Shown piece after piece: positions 7,804-15,066 of a stretch of DNA of 56,799 nt. The DNA is taken from assembly GCA_013538855.1 (NCBI GenBank), contig JABXJS010000117.1, positions 1 to 56,799 of the forward strand, written 5' to 3'. Within the stretch, counting starts at the first letter, position 1, and the number at the start of each line of letters is the position of its first letter. Under the pieces are notes generated by a model. It worked only from the letters and a program-made list of their open reading frames with translations. It had not been told where the DNA came from and ran no database searches. The DNA is from Herpetosiphonaceae bacterium (lineage in GTDB: Bacteria > Chloroflexota > Chloroflexia > Chloroflexales > Herpetosiphonaceae). Position numbers and translations under genes: made by a program.

Positions 7804-7835
7804 GCGCCCGTGCTGGCAGCTGCTAGCACGGGCGC
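7804..7835. terminator. bidirectional hairpin between convergent genes
   Basis: GCGCCCGTGCT (7804-7814) and AGCACGGGCGC (7825-7835) form a perfect 11-bp stem. It lies 18 nt after the plus-strand gene and 7 nt after the end of the minus-strand protease gene. Only a short T-run (GTTTAA) follows on the plus strand. Confidence 0.65.
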
Positions 7836-7841
7836 ACGTGT

Positions 7842-8720
7842 TTAAGCCACATCGGGCTGGAGCAGATCGAAGGCCACGTTGAGCGTGGTGGCCTGTGTGC
7901 CCCGCTGAATGCGCAGCGGCAGCGGACGCTGACGATCATGATTGAACACGGCCCAGCGCAGCGCATGTGGCTCGGCCAGCGGCTGATCATTGGCCGCTAA
8001 CAGAACGTCACCAACCAGCAGTCCCGCGTGTGCGGCGACACTGTCGGGCACCACATCGGTAACGAGCAGCGCTGGCTGGGCCTGGCGGCGGCTGGGACCA
8101 ACCAGCACTTGTTGGAGTGTCACCCCTAGCTGTGGCGCTGCGTTTGTGCTGACAGCGATGAACTGCTCGGCGATGTGCGCCGGAATAGCCACGCTGAGGT
8201 CGCCGCCAAAGATCATGGCGTTGATGCCGATAACTTCGCCGTGCGCATTGAGCAGCGGGCCGCCAGAGTTGCCTGGTGCGAGGCGCACATCAGAGCGGAG
8301 GTACTCGGTTTGCGCTGAGCGCCATGGTGTGCTGATCGTGCCCGTGCCGCTGATAATGCCCATTGTGGTGACGTTGCGAATGCCCCACGGGTGCCCGATC
8401 GCCAGCACAAGCTCGCCAACCCGCACCGACTGCGAGTTGCCGATCACTGCTGCTGGCAGATCGTCGGCGCTAACCTGGAGAATCGCTAGATCGAGCACCG
8501 GATCGCTCGCTATAACCTCGGCGGCAAGGGTTTGGCTGGCGTTGGTCTCAACGCTTACCTCGCGCTGGCCAGCAATGACGTGATGATTTGTAATGAGTAG
8601 TCCGTCGCGACGCCAGATAATCCCCGAGCCTGCTCCGCGCTGGCCGCTGCGAATCTGCACAACGCTGGCCTGTGCTGTCGCCACGAGCGTGGCGAGCGCT
8701 GCATCTAGTGTGTTGGTCAT
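7842..8720 (-). CDS. trypsin-like serine protease with PDZ domain (HtrA/Deg family)
   Basis: The 292-residue protein has an S1C protease domain (about 12-190) with the full triad: H47 in TNHHV, D77 in DPVLDLAIL and S152 in APGNSGGPL. A single PDZ domain follows (about 200-285). Deg proteases degrade or chaperone misfolded proteins. Unlike most HtrA proteins it shows no signal peptide or N-terminal membrane anchor, so it may act in the cytoplasm, or be exported by a route I cannot see. AGAGGTGGGCC precedes the ATG. It stands alone between convergent and divergent neighbours. Confidence 0.88.
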   Translation of the reverse strand: MTNTLDAALATLVATAQASVVQIRSGQRGAGSGIIWRRDGLLITNHHVIAGQREVSVETNASQTLAAEVIASDPVLDLAILQVSADDLPAAVIGNSQSVRVGELVLAIGHPWGIRNVTTMGIISGTGTISTPWRSAQTEYLRSDVRLAPGNSGGPLLNAHGEVIGINAMIFGGDLSVAIPAHIAEQFIAVSTNAAPQLGVTLQQVLVGPSRRQAQPALLVTDVVPDSVAAHAGLLVGDVLLAANDQPLAEPHALRWAVFNHDRQRPLPLRIQRGTQATTLNVAFDLLQPDVA

Positions 8721-8836
8721 GGCCCACCTCTTTTTACTAACAAAGCATGATCGCTGCTTCTGCTCGCAGTGTAGCGGAGAGCGCTTGTCATAACATCACC
8801 TGTCTGGGCAGGGCGCACCCTGCCCGCTTGTCCAGG

Positions 8837-8842
8837 TATAAT
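8837..8842 (+). promoter_or_regulatory. -10 element of the polytopic membrane protein gene
   Basis: TATAAT at 8837-8842 includes the first bases of the upstream in-frame ATG at 8841. That makes initiation at 8841 unlikely and supports the ATG at 8874. No good -35 is visible. Confidence 0.5.
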
Positions 8843-8873
8843 GAAGCCCCGAATTGTGCCTGTTGAGGATGCT

Positions 8874-10820
8874 ATGGATAGACTGTCGGGTCAACAACGG
8901 AGGCTACGCTGGGCTGTGCTTGCTGGCGCTATGCTGCTTGGCGTGCTGACTGTCGGGCTACAGCGTGCGCCGCTCCACTGGCGGCTGCCTGTCGATGCCA
9001 GCCTGCGCCCAGATCAGATCGATGCGATCTGGGAGCCGGAGACAGCGCCCTCTGGCGTTTATCGCTGGACACAGGCGCACACCACGATCCATCTGCCGCC
9101 CTTGGTCGCGCTAACGACCCTGTGGGTACGTGCAGCAACCACAACGCCGCTCACGCTTACGCTTGGCGCGTATGCGCTGCAGGCGGTGGCGGAGCCGGAA
9201 CTACGGCAGCTGGTGGTGTATGTGCCGCCGCGCACAGCGCAGCTTCAGCTCCACTCGGCAACGTTTCGTGCCAGCGGCGATGGTCGTGAGCTTGGCGTTA
9301 TTCTGGAAACAAGCGGCTTGTCTGGGCGCTGGTCGGGGCAGGCGCTGTGGTCTTGGGCCGGGGTGTGGTTGGCGCTGCTGCCGCTGTTGCTTGCGCTGGC
9401 GGTTGGCGCACGCTGGCCCGCCGCACTTGGTGCGACGAGCCTTGGGCTGCTGCTGCTCGCCGTACTCATTCAGGTGCAGGGGGCATGGCTGCTGGCCGAC
9501 GGCGCCACGCTGCTCGCGTGCCTGGCAGCGGCGGGCTACCTGCTGCGCCAGCTTCGCGCATATTTGCCAGCCTTTGGGCTGCCGTTGGCTGGCACAGTGC
9601 TGCTGGCTGTAGCGCTGGCTGGTGCCGGTCTGTGGTCGCCGCTGTGGGCTTGGGGTGTGCAGCCAATTCTTGCACTGCCAGCCTGGGTGCATACGCTGCT
9701 GCCGCCGCTCCTGCTGCTGTTCGGCGCACTGCTAACGCACACTGGTTTGCCGTCGCTGCCGCCGCTGCCGCGCTGGGTCTGGGTGCTGGCGAGCGCCGCG
9801 CTGCTGGCTGGGCTGGGCTTGCTTGCTCCCGTGGCCCAGCCCGACGGCGATGGGCTGACCATTCTTGGCTACATCGAGAGCGGTATGCACGTTCACTGGA
9901 AGCAGCCGCTGGATTTCTGGCTTCACGCCGTCACCTACGATCTGCTGCGCCTGTTCGGTGGCGATGCGCGCCAGAGCTATGCGATCTGGGCGGCGCTGGC
10001 TGGCGCAGGCTATGGCGCGGCGGCTGGTGCGTGCGCTTGGGCGTGGGGCCGCACGCTGTGGCGGCGGCTAGCGATCTGGCTGGCGCTGCTTGGCGGTGGC
10101 GGTATGATTTTGTTTGCTGGCTATGTTGAGAGCTATGCGCTGGTTACAACATCCCTGCTGGCGTATGCCTGGGCGGCTTGGCGCGCACTAGAGGCCGAGG
10201 GGCCGCCCTGGCTGGCAGGTGTGTTTTTAGGATGCGCCATTGTGCTGCATCCGCTGGCGCTGTGGGCGCTGCCAACCGTGCTTGTGTGGATCGTGCGGCG
10301 CGATAGGCGTGCGATCGTCCAGCTCGTCTTAGCGCTGGTCCTGCCGCTGCTGATCGTTGTAGTGGGCTTTAGCCTTGCTGGGCATGGGCCATGGACGATC
10401 GGTCAACATAAAGATGCGCCTGGCGGCTACGACGGTGGCCTGTTCGTGCCGCTGCGTGCCGCCAACGGAGCGAGCGAGCGCTATACGCTCTTTGCGCTAG
10501 CCCATGGGCGTGCGTGGCTCAATGTGCTGCTGCTCGCGGCCCCAGCCTTGCTCACCACTCTCTCCTGGCGCGGGCGCTCGCGGTTCGCCGCTTGGTTGCT
10601 GCTGGCGCTTGGCGGTGCGCTGCTGTGGTCGTTCCTGTGGAACCCCGATCTGGGGCCACAGCAGGATTGGGACTTGTTCTCGGTGGCTGGCCTGCCGATT
10701 CTTATCGCCAGCGCTTGGGCCATACGCCACTTGCCACAGCGTGTCGCCTTGGCGCTTGCGCCTGCCTGGACTGGCCTGCCGATTCTGCATCTGCTCGGGT
10801 GGTGGAGCGCACATCGCTAG
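8874..10820 (+). CDS. large polytopic membrane protein of unknown function
   Basis: The protein is about 648 residues. It has one N-terminal membrane helix (about 10-30), a predicted extracytoplasmic segment of about 130 residues with strand-like patterning, then many hydrophobic segments from about residue 160 to the end. The loop PDGDGLTILGYIESG near residue 335, followed by HWKQPLDFWLH, lies between membrane helices, an arrangement reminiscent of GT-C glycosyltransferases. I cannot identify a catalytic motif with certainty. The start chosen (8874) has GAGGATGCT before it; the in-frame ATG at 8841 overlaps the -10 box. It is probably a membrane sugar transferase or related protein, but this is a guess. 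Confidence 0.7.
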   Translation: MDRLSGQQRRLRWAVLAGAMLLGVLTVGLQRAPLHWRLPVDASLRPDQIDAIWEPETAPSGVYRWTQAHTTIHLPPLVALTTLWVRAATTTPLTLTLGAYALQAVAEPELRQLVVYVPPRTAQLQLHSATFRASGDGRELGVILETSGLSGRWSGQALWSWAGVWLALLPLLLALAVGARWPAALGATSLGLLLLAVLIQVQGAWLLADGATLLACLAAAGYLLRQLRAYLPAFGLPLAGTVLLAVALAGAGLWSPLWAWGVQPILALPAWVHTLLPPLLLLFGALLTHTGLPSLPPLPRWVWVLASAALLAGLGLLAPVAQPDGDGLTILGYIESGMHVHWKQPLDFWLHAVTYDLLRLFGGDARQSYAIWAALAGAGYGAAAGACAWAWGRTLWRRLAIWLALLGGGGMILFAGYVESYALVTTSLLAYAWAAWRALEAEGPPWLAGVFLGCAIVLHPLALWALPTVLVWIVRRDRRAIVQLVLALVLPLLIVVVGFSLAGHGPWTIGQHKDAPGGYDGGLFVPLRAANGASERYTLFALAHGRAWLNVLLLAAPALLTTLSWRGRSRFAAWLLLALGGALLWSFLWNPDLGPQQDWDLFSVAGLPILIASAWAIRHLPQRVALALAPAWTGLPILHLLGWWSAHR

Positions 10821-10886
10821 CAGATTCTGCTAAAATATGGCTATGCGCCTACAACATCTTGTGTGGCGCGCTACAAAGGAGGAGCT

Positions 10887-11366
10887 ATGGGCTTTCTAGA
10901 CAATCTCCGTGACACACTTTCGCAGGGCGCTGAGCGCGTGAAGTTCGAGACCGATAAGATTCAGCGCACTGGCCGTCTCCGCAACGAGATCAACGATCTT
11001 CAGCAGCAAATTGCCACCAACTTCGGCCAGCTTGGTCAGCGCGCCTACGAGCTAAACAAGCAGGGCACGCTCGATGCCCCCGAGGTTGCCAGCATTGTCC
11101 AGCTCATCGACGAGCTACAGGGCCGCTTGAGCGCTACACAGCAGCAGCTCGAGCAGGCGCAAAATGAGCAGTATGAGGCCCAGCAGCAGCAGTCTGCGCC
11201 ACCGGCCCCACCGCTGCAGCAGATTCCATTTGATGCCAACGCGCAGGATCAGCCAACCGCTCCGACCGCTGTTGACGCTGGCCCGTACGCCTGCTCACAG
11301 TGTGGCACGCAGCTGTCGCCTGATGCCGCGTTCTGCCCTAACTGCGGCAAAAACCTGAACGCATGA
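10887..11366 (+). CDS. coiled-coil protein with C-terminal zinc ribbon
   Basis: The 159-residue protein starts GFLDNLRDTLSQGAERVKFE, has a long helical coiled-coil region (about 5-105), a Gln/Pro-rich linker, and a C-terminal zinc ribbon with two Cys pairs (YACSQCGTQL and AFCPNCGKNL). Such proteins are common in Chloroflexota and Firmicutes and are mostly unassigned. The ATG at 10887 has an excellent AAAGGAGGAGCT before it, so the GTG at 10863 is rejected. A TAAAAT preceded by TGC at 10831-10836 is a plausible -10. Its stop overlaps the aminotransferase start (ATGA), implying translational coupling. Confidence 0.85.
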   Translation: MGFLDNLRDTLSQGAERVKFETDKIQRTGRLRNEINDLQQQIATNFGQLGQRAYELNKQGTLDAPEVASIVQLIDELQGRLSATQQQLEQAQNEQYEAQQQQSAPPAPPLQQIPFDANAQDQPTAPTAVDAGPYACSQCGTQLSPDAAFCPNCGKNLNA

Positions 11367-12712
11367 TGCGCGGCACCGATCTTCCCGCTGTGTCCATGCC
11401 GCTGCCCGGCCCGCAGTCGCAGGCTCTGCTGGAGCGCCTTGGCCGCGCTGAGGCCCCGAGCTTAACCTTGCCCGGCGGGGTGGTGTGGGCCGAGGCGCTT
11501 GGCGCAAACGTCGTGGATGTCGATGGCAACCGCTTCATTGATCTCTCGGCAGCCTTTGGCGTCGCTGGTGTTGGCCATCGTAATCCCCAGGTCGTGGCGG
11601 CGGTCGCAGCCCAAAGTCAGCAGCTTTTACACGGCATGGGCGATGTGTACGCCAATCAGGCGCGCGTCGAGCTGGTCGAACTCCTTGCTCGACGCGCGCC
11701 TGTGAGCGATGCGCGCGTGTTTCTGGCCGGCGGTGGTGCCGAGGCTGTCGAGATCGCGATCAAAACCGCGACGCTGGCGACTGGCCGCCCTGGCATCCTG
11801 GCCTGGACTGGCGCATACCATGGCCTCACCTTCGGTGCGCTGGCACCGACCAGTCGGGCTGCTTTCCGCACGCCTTTTGCCGCCCACCTGTCGCCGCTCG
11901 TCGTGCGCGCGCCCTACCCGTACCCGTATCGCTGGCCCGGCGACGACCCGGCGACCGAGTCGCTCGCGCAGGCCGAGGCGCTGATCCGGTCTGGCGATCC
12001 GGTGCAGATTGGCGCGATCATCGTCGAGCCGATCCAGGGCCGTGAGGGTGAGATTATTCCGCCGCCTGGTTGGCTCGCGCGCCTGCGCGACCTCTGTGAC
12101 GCCTACAATGTGCTGCTGATCGCCGATGAGATTTTCACCGGCTGGGGGCGCACTGGCCGCTGGTGGGGCGTCGATCATGAGGCGGTGCGCCCAGATCTGA
12201 TCTGTGTCGGTAAGGGCATGACCGGCGGGCTGCCGCTGGCGGCATGCATCGGTCGCGCTGCGCTGATGGAGGCGTGGCGCGTTCAGGGGGAGCCGCTGCA
12301 TACGGCGACATTTATGGGCAATCCGGTGAGCTGCGCGGCGGCGCTGGCGGCGATCAGCACACTGCAGGAGCAGAACCTTATCGAGCGCTCTGCCGCCCTC
12401 GGCGCGCACATCCTCGACCGGCTTACGCGCTTCGCGGCGACGTGCCCGCTCGTGGGTGAGGTGCGCGGGCGTGGCCTCATGATCGGCGTGGAGCTTGTTG
12501 CTGATCCCGAGACGCGCACACCTGCTCCGGAGGCCGCCGCCGCTGTGGTCGCACGCTTACAGCAGGCTGGCGTGCTGATCTTAGCTGGCGGTATGTATGG
12601 CAATGTGCTGAGCATCACGCCGCCGTTTGTGATCAGCGCAGAGCAGGTTGACTACGCCCTCGCTGCGCTGACGTCCAGCTTGGCGGATGTGAGCGCGGCG
12701 CAGCACAGCTAG
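11363..12712 (+). CDS. class III PLP-dependent aminotransferase
   Basis: The 449-residue protein follows the class III aminotransferase fold (ornithine, GABA and acetylornithine aminotransferases). It shows DVDGNRFIDLSAAFGVAGVG in the N-terminal domain, the phosphate-site segment AGGGAEAVEIAIK, the YHG-like GAYHGLTFGAL, the cofactor Asp in LLIADEIFTGWGRTG, and the Schiff-base Lys in CVGKGMTGGLPLAA (near residue 284). The amino donor cannot be fixed by eye. The start overlaps the zinc-ribbon stop by 4 bp. Its last ~105 coding bases are duplicated downstream (see the repeat entry). Confidence 0.88.
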   Translation: MMRGTDLPAVSMPLPGPQSQALLERLGRAEAPSLTLPGGVVWAEALGANVVDVDGNRFIDLSAAFGVAGVGHRNPQVVAAVAAQSQQLLHGMGDVYANQARVELVELLARRAPVSDARVFLAGGGAEAVEIAIKTATLATGRPGILAWTGAYHGLTFGALAPTSRAAFRTPFAAHLSPLVVRAPYPYPYRWPGDDPATESLAQAEALIRSGDPVQIGAIIVEPIQGREGEIIPPPGWLARLRDLCDAYNVLLIADEIFTGWGRTGRWWGVDHEAVRPDLICVGKGMTGGLPLAACIGRAALMEAWRVQGEPLHTATFMGNPVSCAAALAAISTLQEQNLIERSAALGAHILDRLTRFAATCPLVGEVRGRGLMIGVELVADPETRTPAPEAAAAVVARLQQAGVLILAGGMYGNVLSITPPFVISAEQVDYALAALTSSLADVSAAQHS

Positions 12713-12740
12713 ATTAACCGCAGGTGTAGGCATCCTAAAA
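12607..12740. repeat. tandem duplication, copy 1 (aminotransferase 3' end)
   Basis: This copy holds the last ~105 coding bases of the aminotransferase gene and 28 bases beyond the stop, ending CATCCTAAAA. It includes the left arm CGCAGGTGTAGG (12719-12730) of a terminator hairpin but not the right arm. Confidence 0.85.
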
Positions 12741-12749
12741 TGGCGCTAG

Positions 12750-12882
12750 GCTGAGCATCACGCCGCCGTTTGTGATCAGCGCTGAGCAGGTTGACGCCGC
12801 CGCGCCGCGCTGACGGCCAGCTTAGCGGACGTGAGCGCGGCGCAGCACAGCTAGATTAACCGCAGGTGTAGGCATCCTAAAA
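12750..12882. repeat. tandem duplication, copy 2 (non-coding aminotransferase fragment)
   Basis: It repeats 12607-12740 with scattered substitutions and a few small indels, including loss of the codons around YALAALTSS. It retains the TAG stop and flanking bases and is followed by the terminator's right arm. It has no start codon or frame of its own. Confidence 0.85.
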
Positions 12883-12895
12883 CCCTACGCCTGCG
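12861..12895. terminator. bidirectional terminator hairpin
   Basis: CGCAGGTGTAGG (12861-12872) pairs with CCTACGCCTGCG (12884-12895) over 12 positions with one G-U pair. It lies between the aminotransferase (+) and the GNAT gene (-), ending 6 nt from the GNAT stop. The left arm belongs to copy 2 of the duplication. Confidence 0.65.
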
Positions 12896-12901
12896 TTGTG
12901 C

Positions 12902-13405
12902 TTAAGCGCCAGCGTTTTGAAAGGCTGGCGCGTACTCGATCAGCCCTCCGCTGGCTGGTGCGCTGCCGCCAGGCAGGATCACGATTTGGAACGCGTCGCT
13001 GTTGTCGTAGATGTTGGTGAGGCCGTAGGCGCTGGCCGGTGTGAAGCCAAAGCGCTGGTAGTAGCGGGGGTTGCCAAGCAAAATAATCCACTCGTAGCCT
13101 GCTTGCGCACTCGCCGCAAGCGCCGCCTGCATCAGCTGTGATCCCACGCTCTGGCCCTGGCACTCTGGCACAACGCCGATTGGCCCTAGGCCGAGACCCG
13201 CAGTCGGCTGGCCCGCTAGGCGGATTGGGCTGAGCGCCACATGGCCGACGCAGCGCCCGTCGATCTCGGCAACGATGCTGATCGTCAGGTCGCCGTCCGC
13301 CCGCAGCAGCTCGACGATCCGTGCCTCCTCTGGGTGTGGAAAAGCCGCTTGCTGCACGGCGTCGATGGCGGATGCGTCACCAGGCTGCTCAAAACGAATA
13401 TCCAT
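12902..13405 (-). CDS. GNAT-family N-acetyltransferase (YhbS-like)
   Basis: The 167-residue protein has the GNAT core: a strand DGRCVGHVALSP, then motif A as LGLGPIGVVPECQGQSVGS, whose Q/GxxGx loop binds acetyl-CoA pyrophosphate, and a late strand-loop with NPRYYQRFGFTPA typical of the YhbS subgroup. The acceptor substrate is unknown. AAAGGAGTTCC precedes the ATG. It lies on the same strand as queG but 116 bp upstream of it, so it is probably not tightly coupled. Confidence 0.87.
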   Translation of the reverse strand: MDIRFEQPGDASAIDAVQQAAFPHPEEARIVELLRADGDLTISIVAEIDGRCVGHVALSPIRLAGQPTAGLGLGPIGVVPECQGQSVGSQLMQAALAASAQAGYEWIILLGNPRYYQRFGFTPASAYGLTNIYDNSDAFQIVILPGGSAPASGGLIEYAPAFQNAGA

Positions 13406-13521
13406 GGAACTCCTTTCGCGTTATTGTGCCCATTCCACATAGATACTCAGATTAGCACAAGCGCTGTGGACTACTATCCGTCAGAAGACGCTGGTTGCGG
13501 CTGGCCTTTTGGCGCACGGCG

Positions 13522-14652
13522 CTACGTCAGCTCGCTCTGCACCTCAGGATCAGTCTCGACGCTACGGCGCTGCGCGATAAGCTGCTCGGCCTGTGGGCCA
13601 CCGATCTGGCGCACGGCCCACGCTGCATGGCCACGAACAAGCGCGCTGCTGTCCGCAAGCAGCGGCGCTAGCAGCGGCAAAACCTGTGGATCGCCCCAGT
13701 TGCCAGCGGCGACGCAGGCGTTGCGCACCAGGCGGTCGCGCTTGAGCCGCTGCAGCGGCGTACCGGCGAAGCGCTCGGCAAACGTCGCTGGCGTGAGCTG
13801 TAGCAGGTCGCTGAGCGCAGGTGCCGCGCGGTCAAGGTTGATCGGAAAGAGCGCGGCCTCGCTGGTTGGCAGCGCGAACTTCTGCCATGGGCACACCTCC
13901 TGGCACACATCGCAGCCCAGCACCCAGTTGCCCATCAGCGGGCGTAGCTCGCGCTCGATCACGCCTTTGTTCTCGATCGTTAGGTACGAGATGCAGCGGC
14001 GGGCGTCGAGCACATATGGCTCGGGAAACGCTTGGGTCGGGCAGGCAACTTGGCAGCGTGTGCACGAGCCGCACATTGTCGCACGCTGCGGCTGATCGTA
14101 CTCGTCAAACACGGCATCGGTGAGCAGCTCGCCGAGGAAAAAGTACGAGCCGCGGCGCGGATTGATCAGCAGGGTGTTTTTGCCGATAAACCCTAGCCCG
14201 GCCTGATAGCCGTGGGAGCGCTCGATGACTGCTCCGGTGTCGACATATACGCGCTGCTGCACAGCGGCGGTGCTTTGGCCCTGCAGCCAGCTGGCGAGGT
14301 CTTCGAGCCGCGGTGTCATCAGCTCGTGGTAGTCGACGCCCCAGGCATAGGCGGCGATGCGCCCACGTGAGCGGTCGTTGGCGATGGCGGCGGGCAGATC
14401 GAGCGTGCGGTAGTCTAGCCCCACCAGCACGAGCGAGCGCACGCCGGGCAAAATAACGTTCAAATCTTGGCGGCGGGCAAGCCGATCCGGCCGTGCCAGA
14501 TAGCCCATCGCTGCGTGCATACCTTGCTTAATCCAGCGCAGATAGGCGTCCAGGTGTGGCGCTGGCGCTGCTTGCACAACGCCAACGAGGTTGAATCCGC
14601 GCGCGTGTGCGGCGGCCTTCAACGCTTGAGTGGAGAAAACTGGCTGATCCAT
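13522..14652 (-). CDS. queG: epoxyqueuosine reductase QueG
   Basis: The 376-residue protein matches QueG, the cobalamin- and iron-sulfur-dependent enzyme that reduces epoxyqueuosine to queuosine in the tRNA anticodon. The N-terminal cobalamin domain contains VYVDTGAVIERSHGYQAGLG (D139 aligns with the family's catalytic Asp). Two [4Fe-4S] clusters are supplied by CGSCTRCQVACP (C194, C197, C200, C204) and C220 with CDVCQEVCP (C247, C250, C254). A HEAT-like helical tail (about 315-365) is the tRNA-binding extension. GAGAGAGCCA precedes the ATG. No other queuosine gene is nearby. Confidence 0.93.
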   Translation of the reverse strand: MDQPVFSTQALKAAAHARGFNLVGVVQAAPAPHLDAYLRWIKQGMHAAMGYLARPDRLARRQDLNVILPGVRSLVLVGLDYRTLDLPAAIANDRSRGRIAAYAWGVDYHELMTPRLEDLASWLQGQSTAAVQQRVYVDTGAVIERSHGYQAGLGFIGKNTLLINPRRGSYFFLGELLTDAVFDEYDQPQRATMCGSCTRCQVACPTQAFPEPYVLDARRCISYLTIENKGVIERELRPLMGNWVLGCDVCQEVCPWQKFALPTSEAALFPINLDRAAPALSDLLQLTPATFAERFAGTPLQRLKRDRLVRNACVAAGNWGDPQVLPLLAPLLADSSALVRGHAAWAVRQIGGPQAEQLIAQRRSVETDPEVQSELT

Positions 14653-14835
14653 TGGCTCTCTCTGACGCAGCGGCTCTGCGCCTGGCTGCGTGTTGCTTCA
14701 TTCGCTATCGATGTTGGATGGACGCTGGGCGGCTGTACGGCGCGTGTAGGCTAGGCCATTCGCGCATACTTCTCACCTTAGTGACTGCTCGGTGTGTACT
14801 CTGCGCTGGCAGGCGCGGCTTGAGTGCGCGTACGT

Positions 14836-14931
14836 TTGTGGATGCAGCGCGCAGCATGCTCGCTGGCGTGTGCTGCACCAGTGCTGGGCTGTGCTGGCCC
14901 GCCCGTGGCCAACCAGACGCTCCTAGCAAGC
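14836..14931. repeat. direct repeat unit 1 (~95 bp)
   Basis: It begins TTGTGGATGCAGCGCG and ends near CCTAGCAAGCGG. It matches 14952-15045 closely at both ends (GCATGCTCGCTGGCGTG and GTGGCCAACCAGAC), with a diverged middle. Confidence 0.75.
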
Positions 14932-14951
14932 GGCAGCGACAGCCACTGTGC

Positions 14952-15045
14952 TTGTGGATGCAGCGCGCCGCATGCTCGCTGGCGTGAGCTGTACCCGTGT
15001 CGTCAGTGGACGCCCGCTCGTGGCCAACCAGACACTTCTAGCAAA
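14952..15045. repeat. direct repeat unit 2 (~95 bp)
   Basis: Second copy of the 14836 unit at a period of 116 bp. Both ends are conserved, while the middle differs by substitutions and small indels. It lies directly downstream of the ECF ATPase stop on the minus strand. Confidence 0.75.
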
Positions 15046-15066
15046 TGACGGTGTTTCAGCGGCTGA

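Larger units (their letters stand above)
14653..15066. other. intergenic stretch with a degenerate ~95-bp tandem duplication
   Basis: This 414-bp gap between two minus-strand genes has no credible gene. Its main content is two direct repeats starting at 14836 and 14952, described separately. Short frames here are repeat-derived and lack ribosome binding sites. Confidence 0.6.

Noticed and set aside
14607-15048. Cys/Ala-rich frames (up to 126 codons) between queG and the ECF ATPase gene
   Set aside because: They are translations of the ~95-bp duplication, without ribosome binding sites or family likeness.
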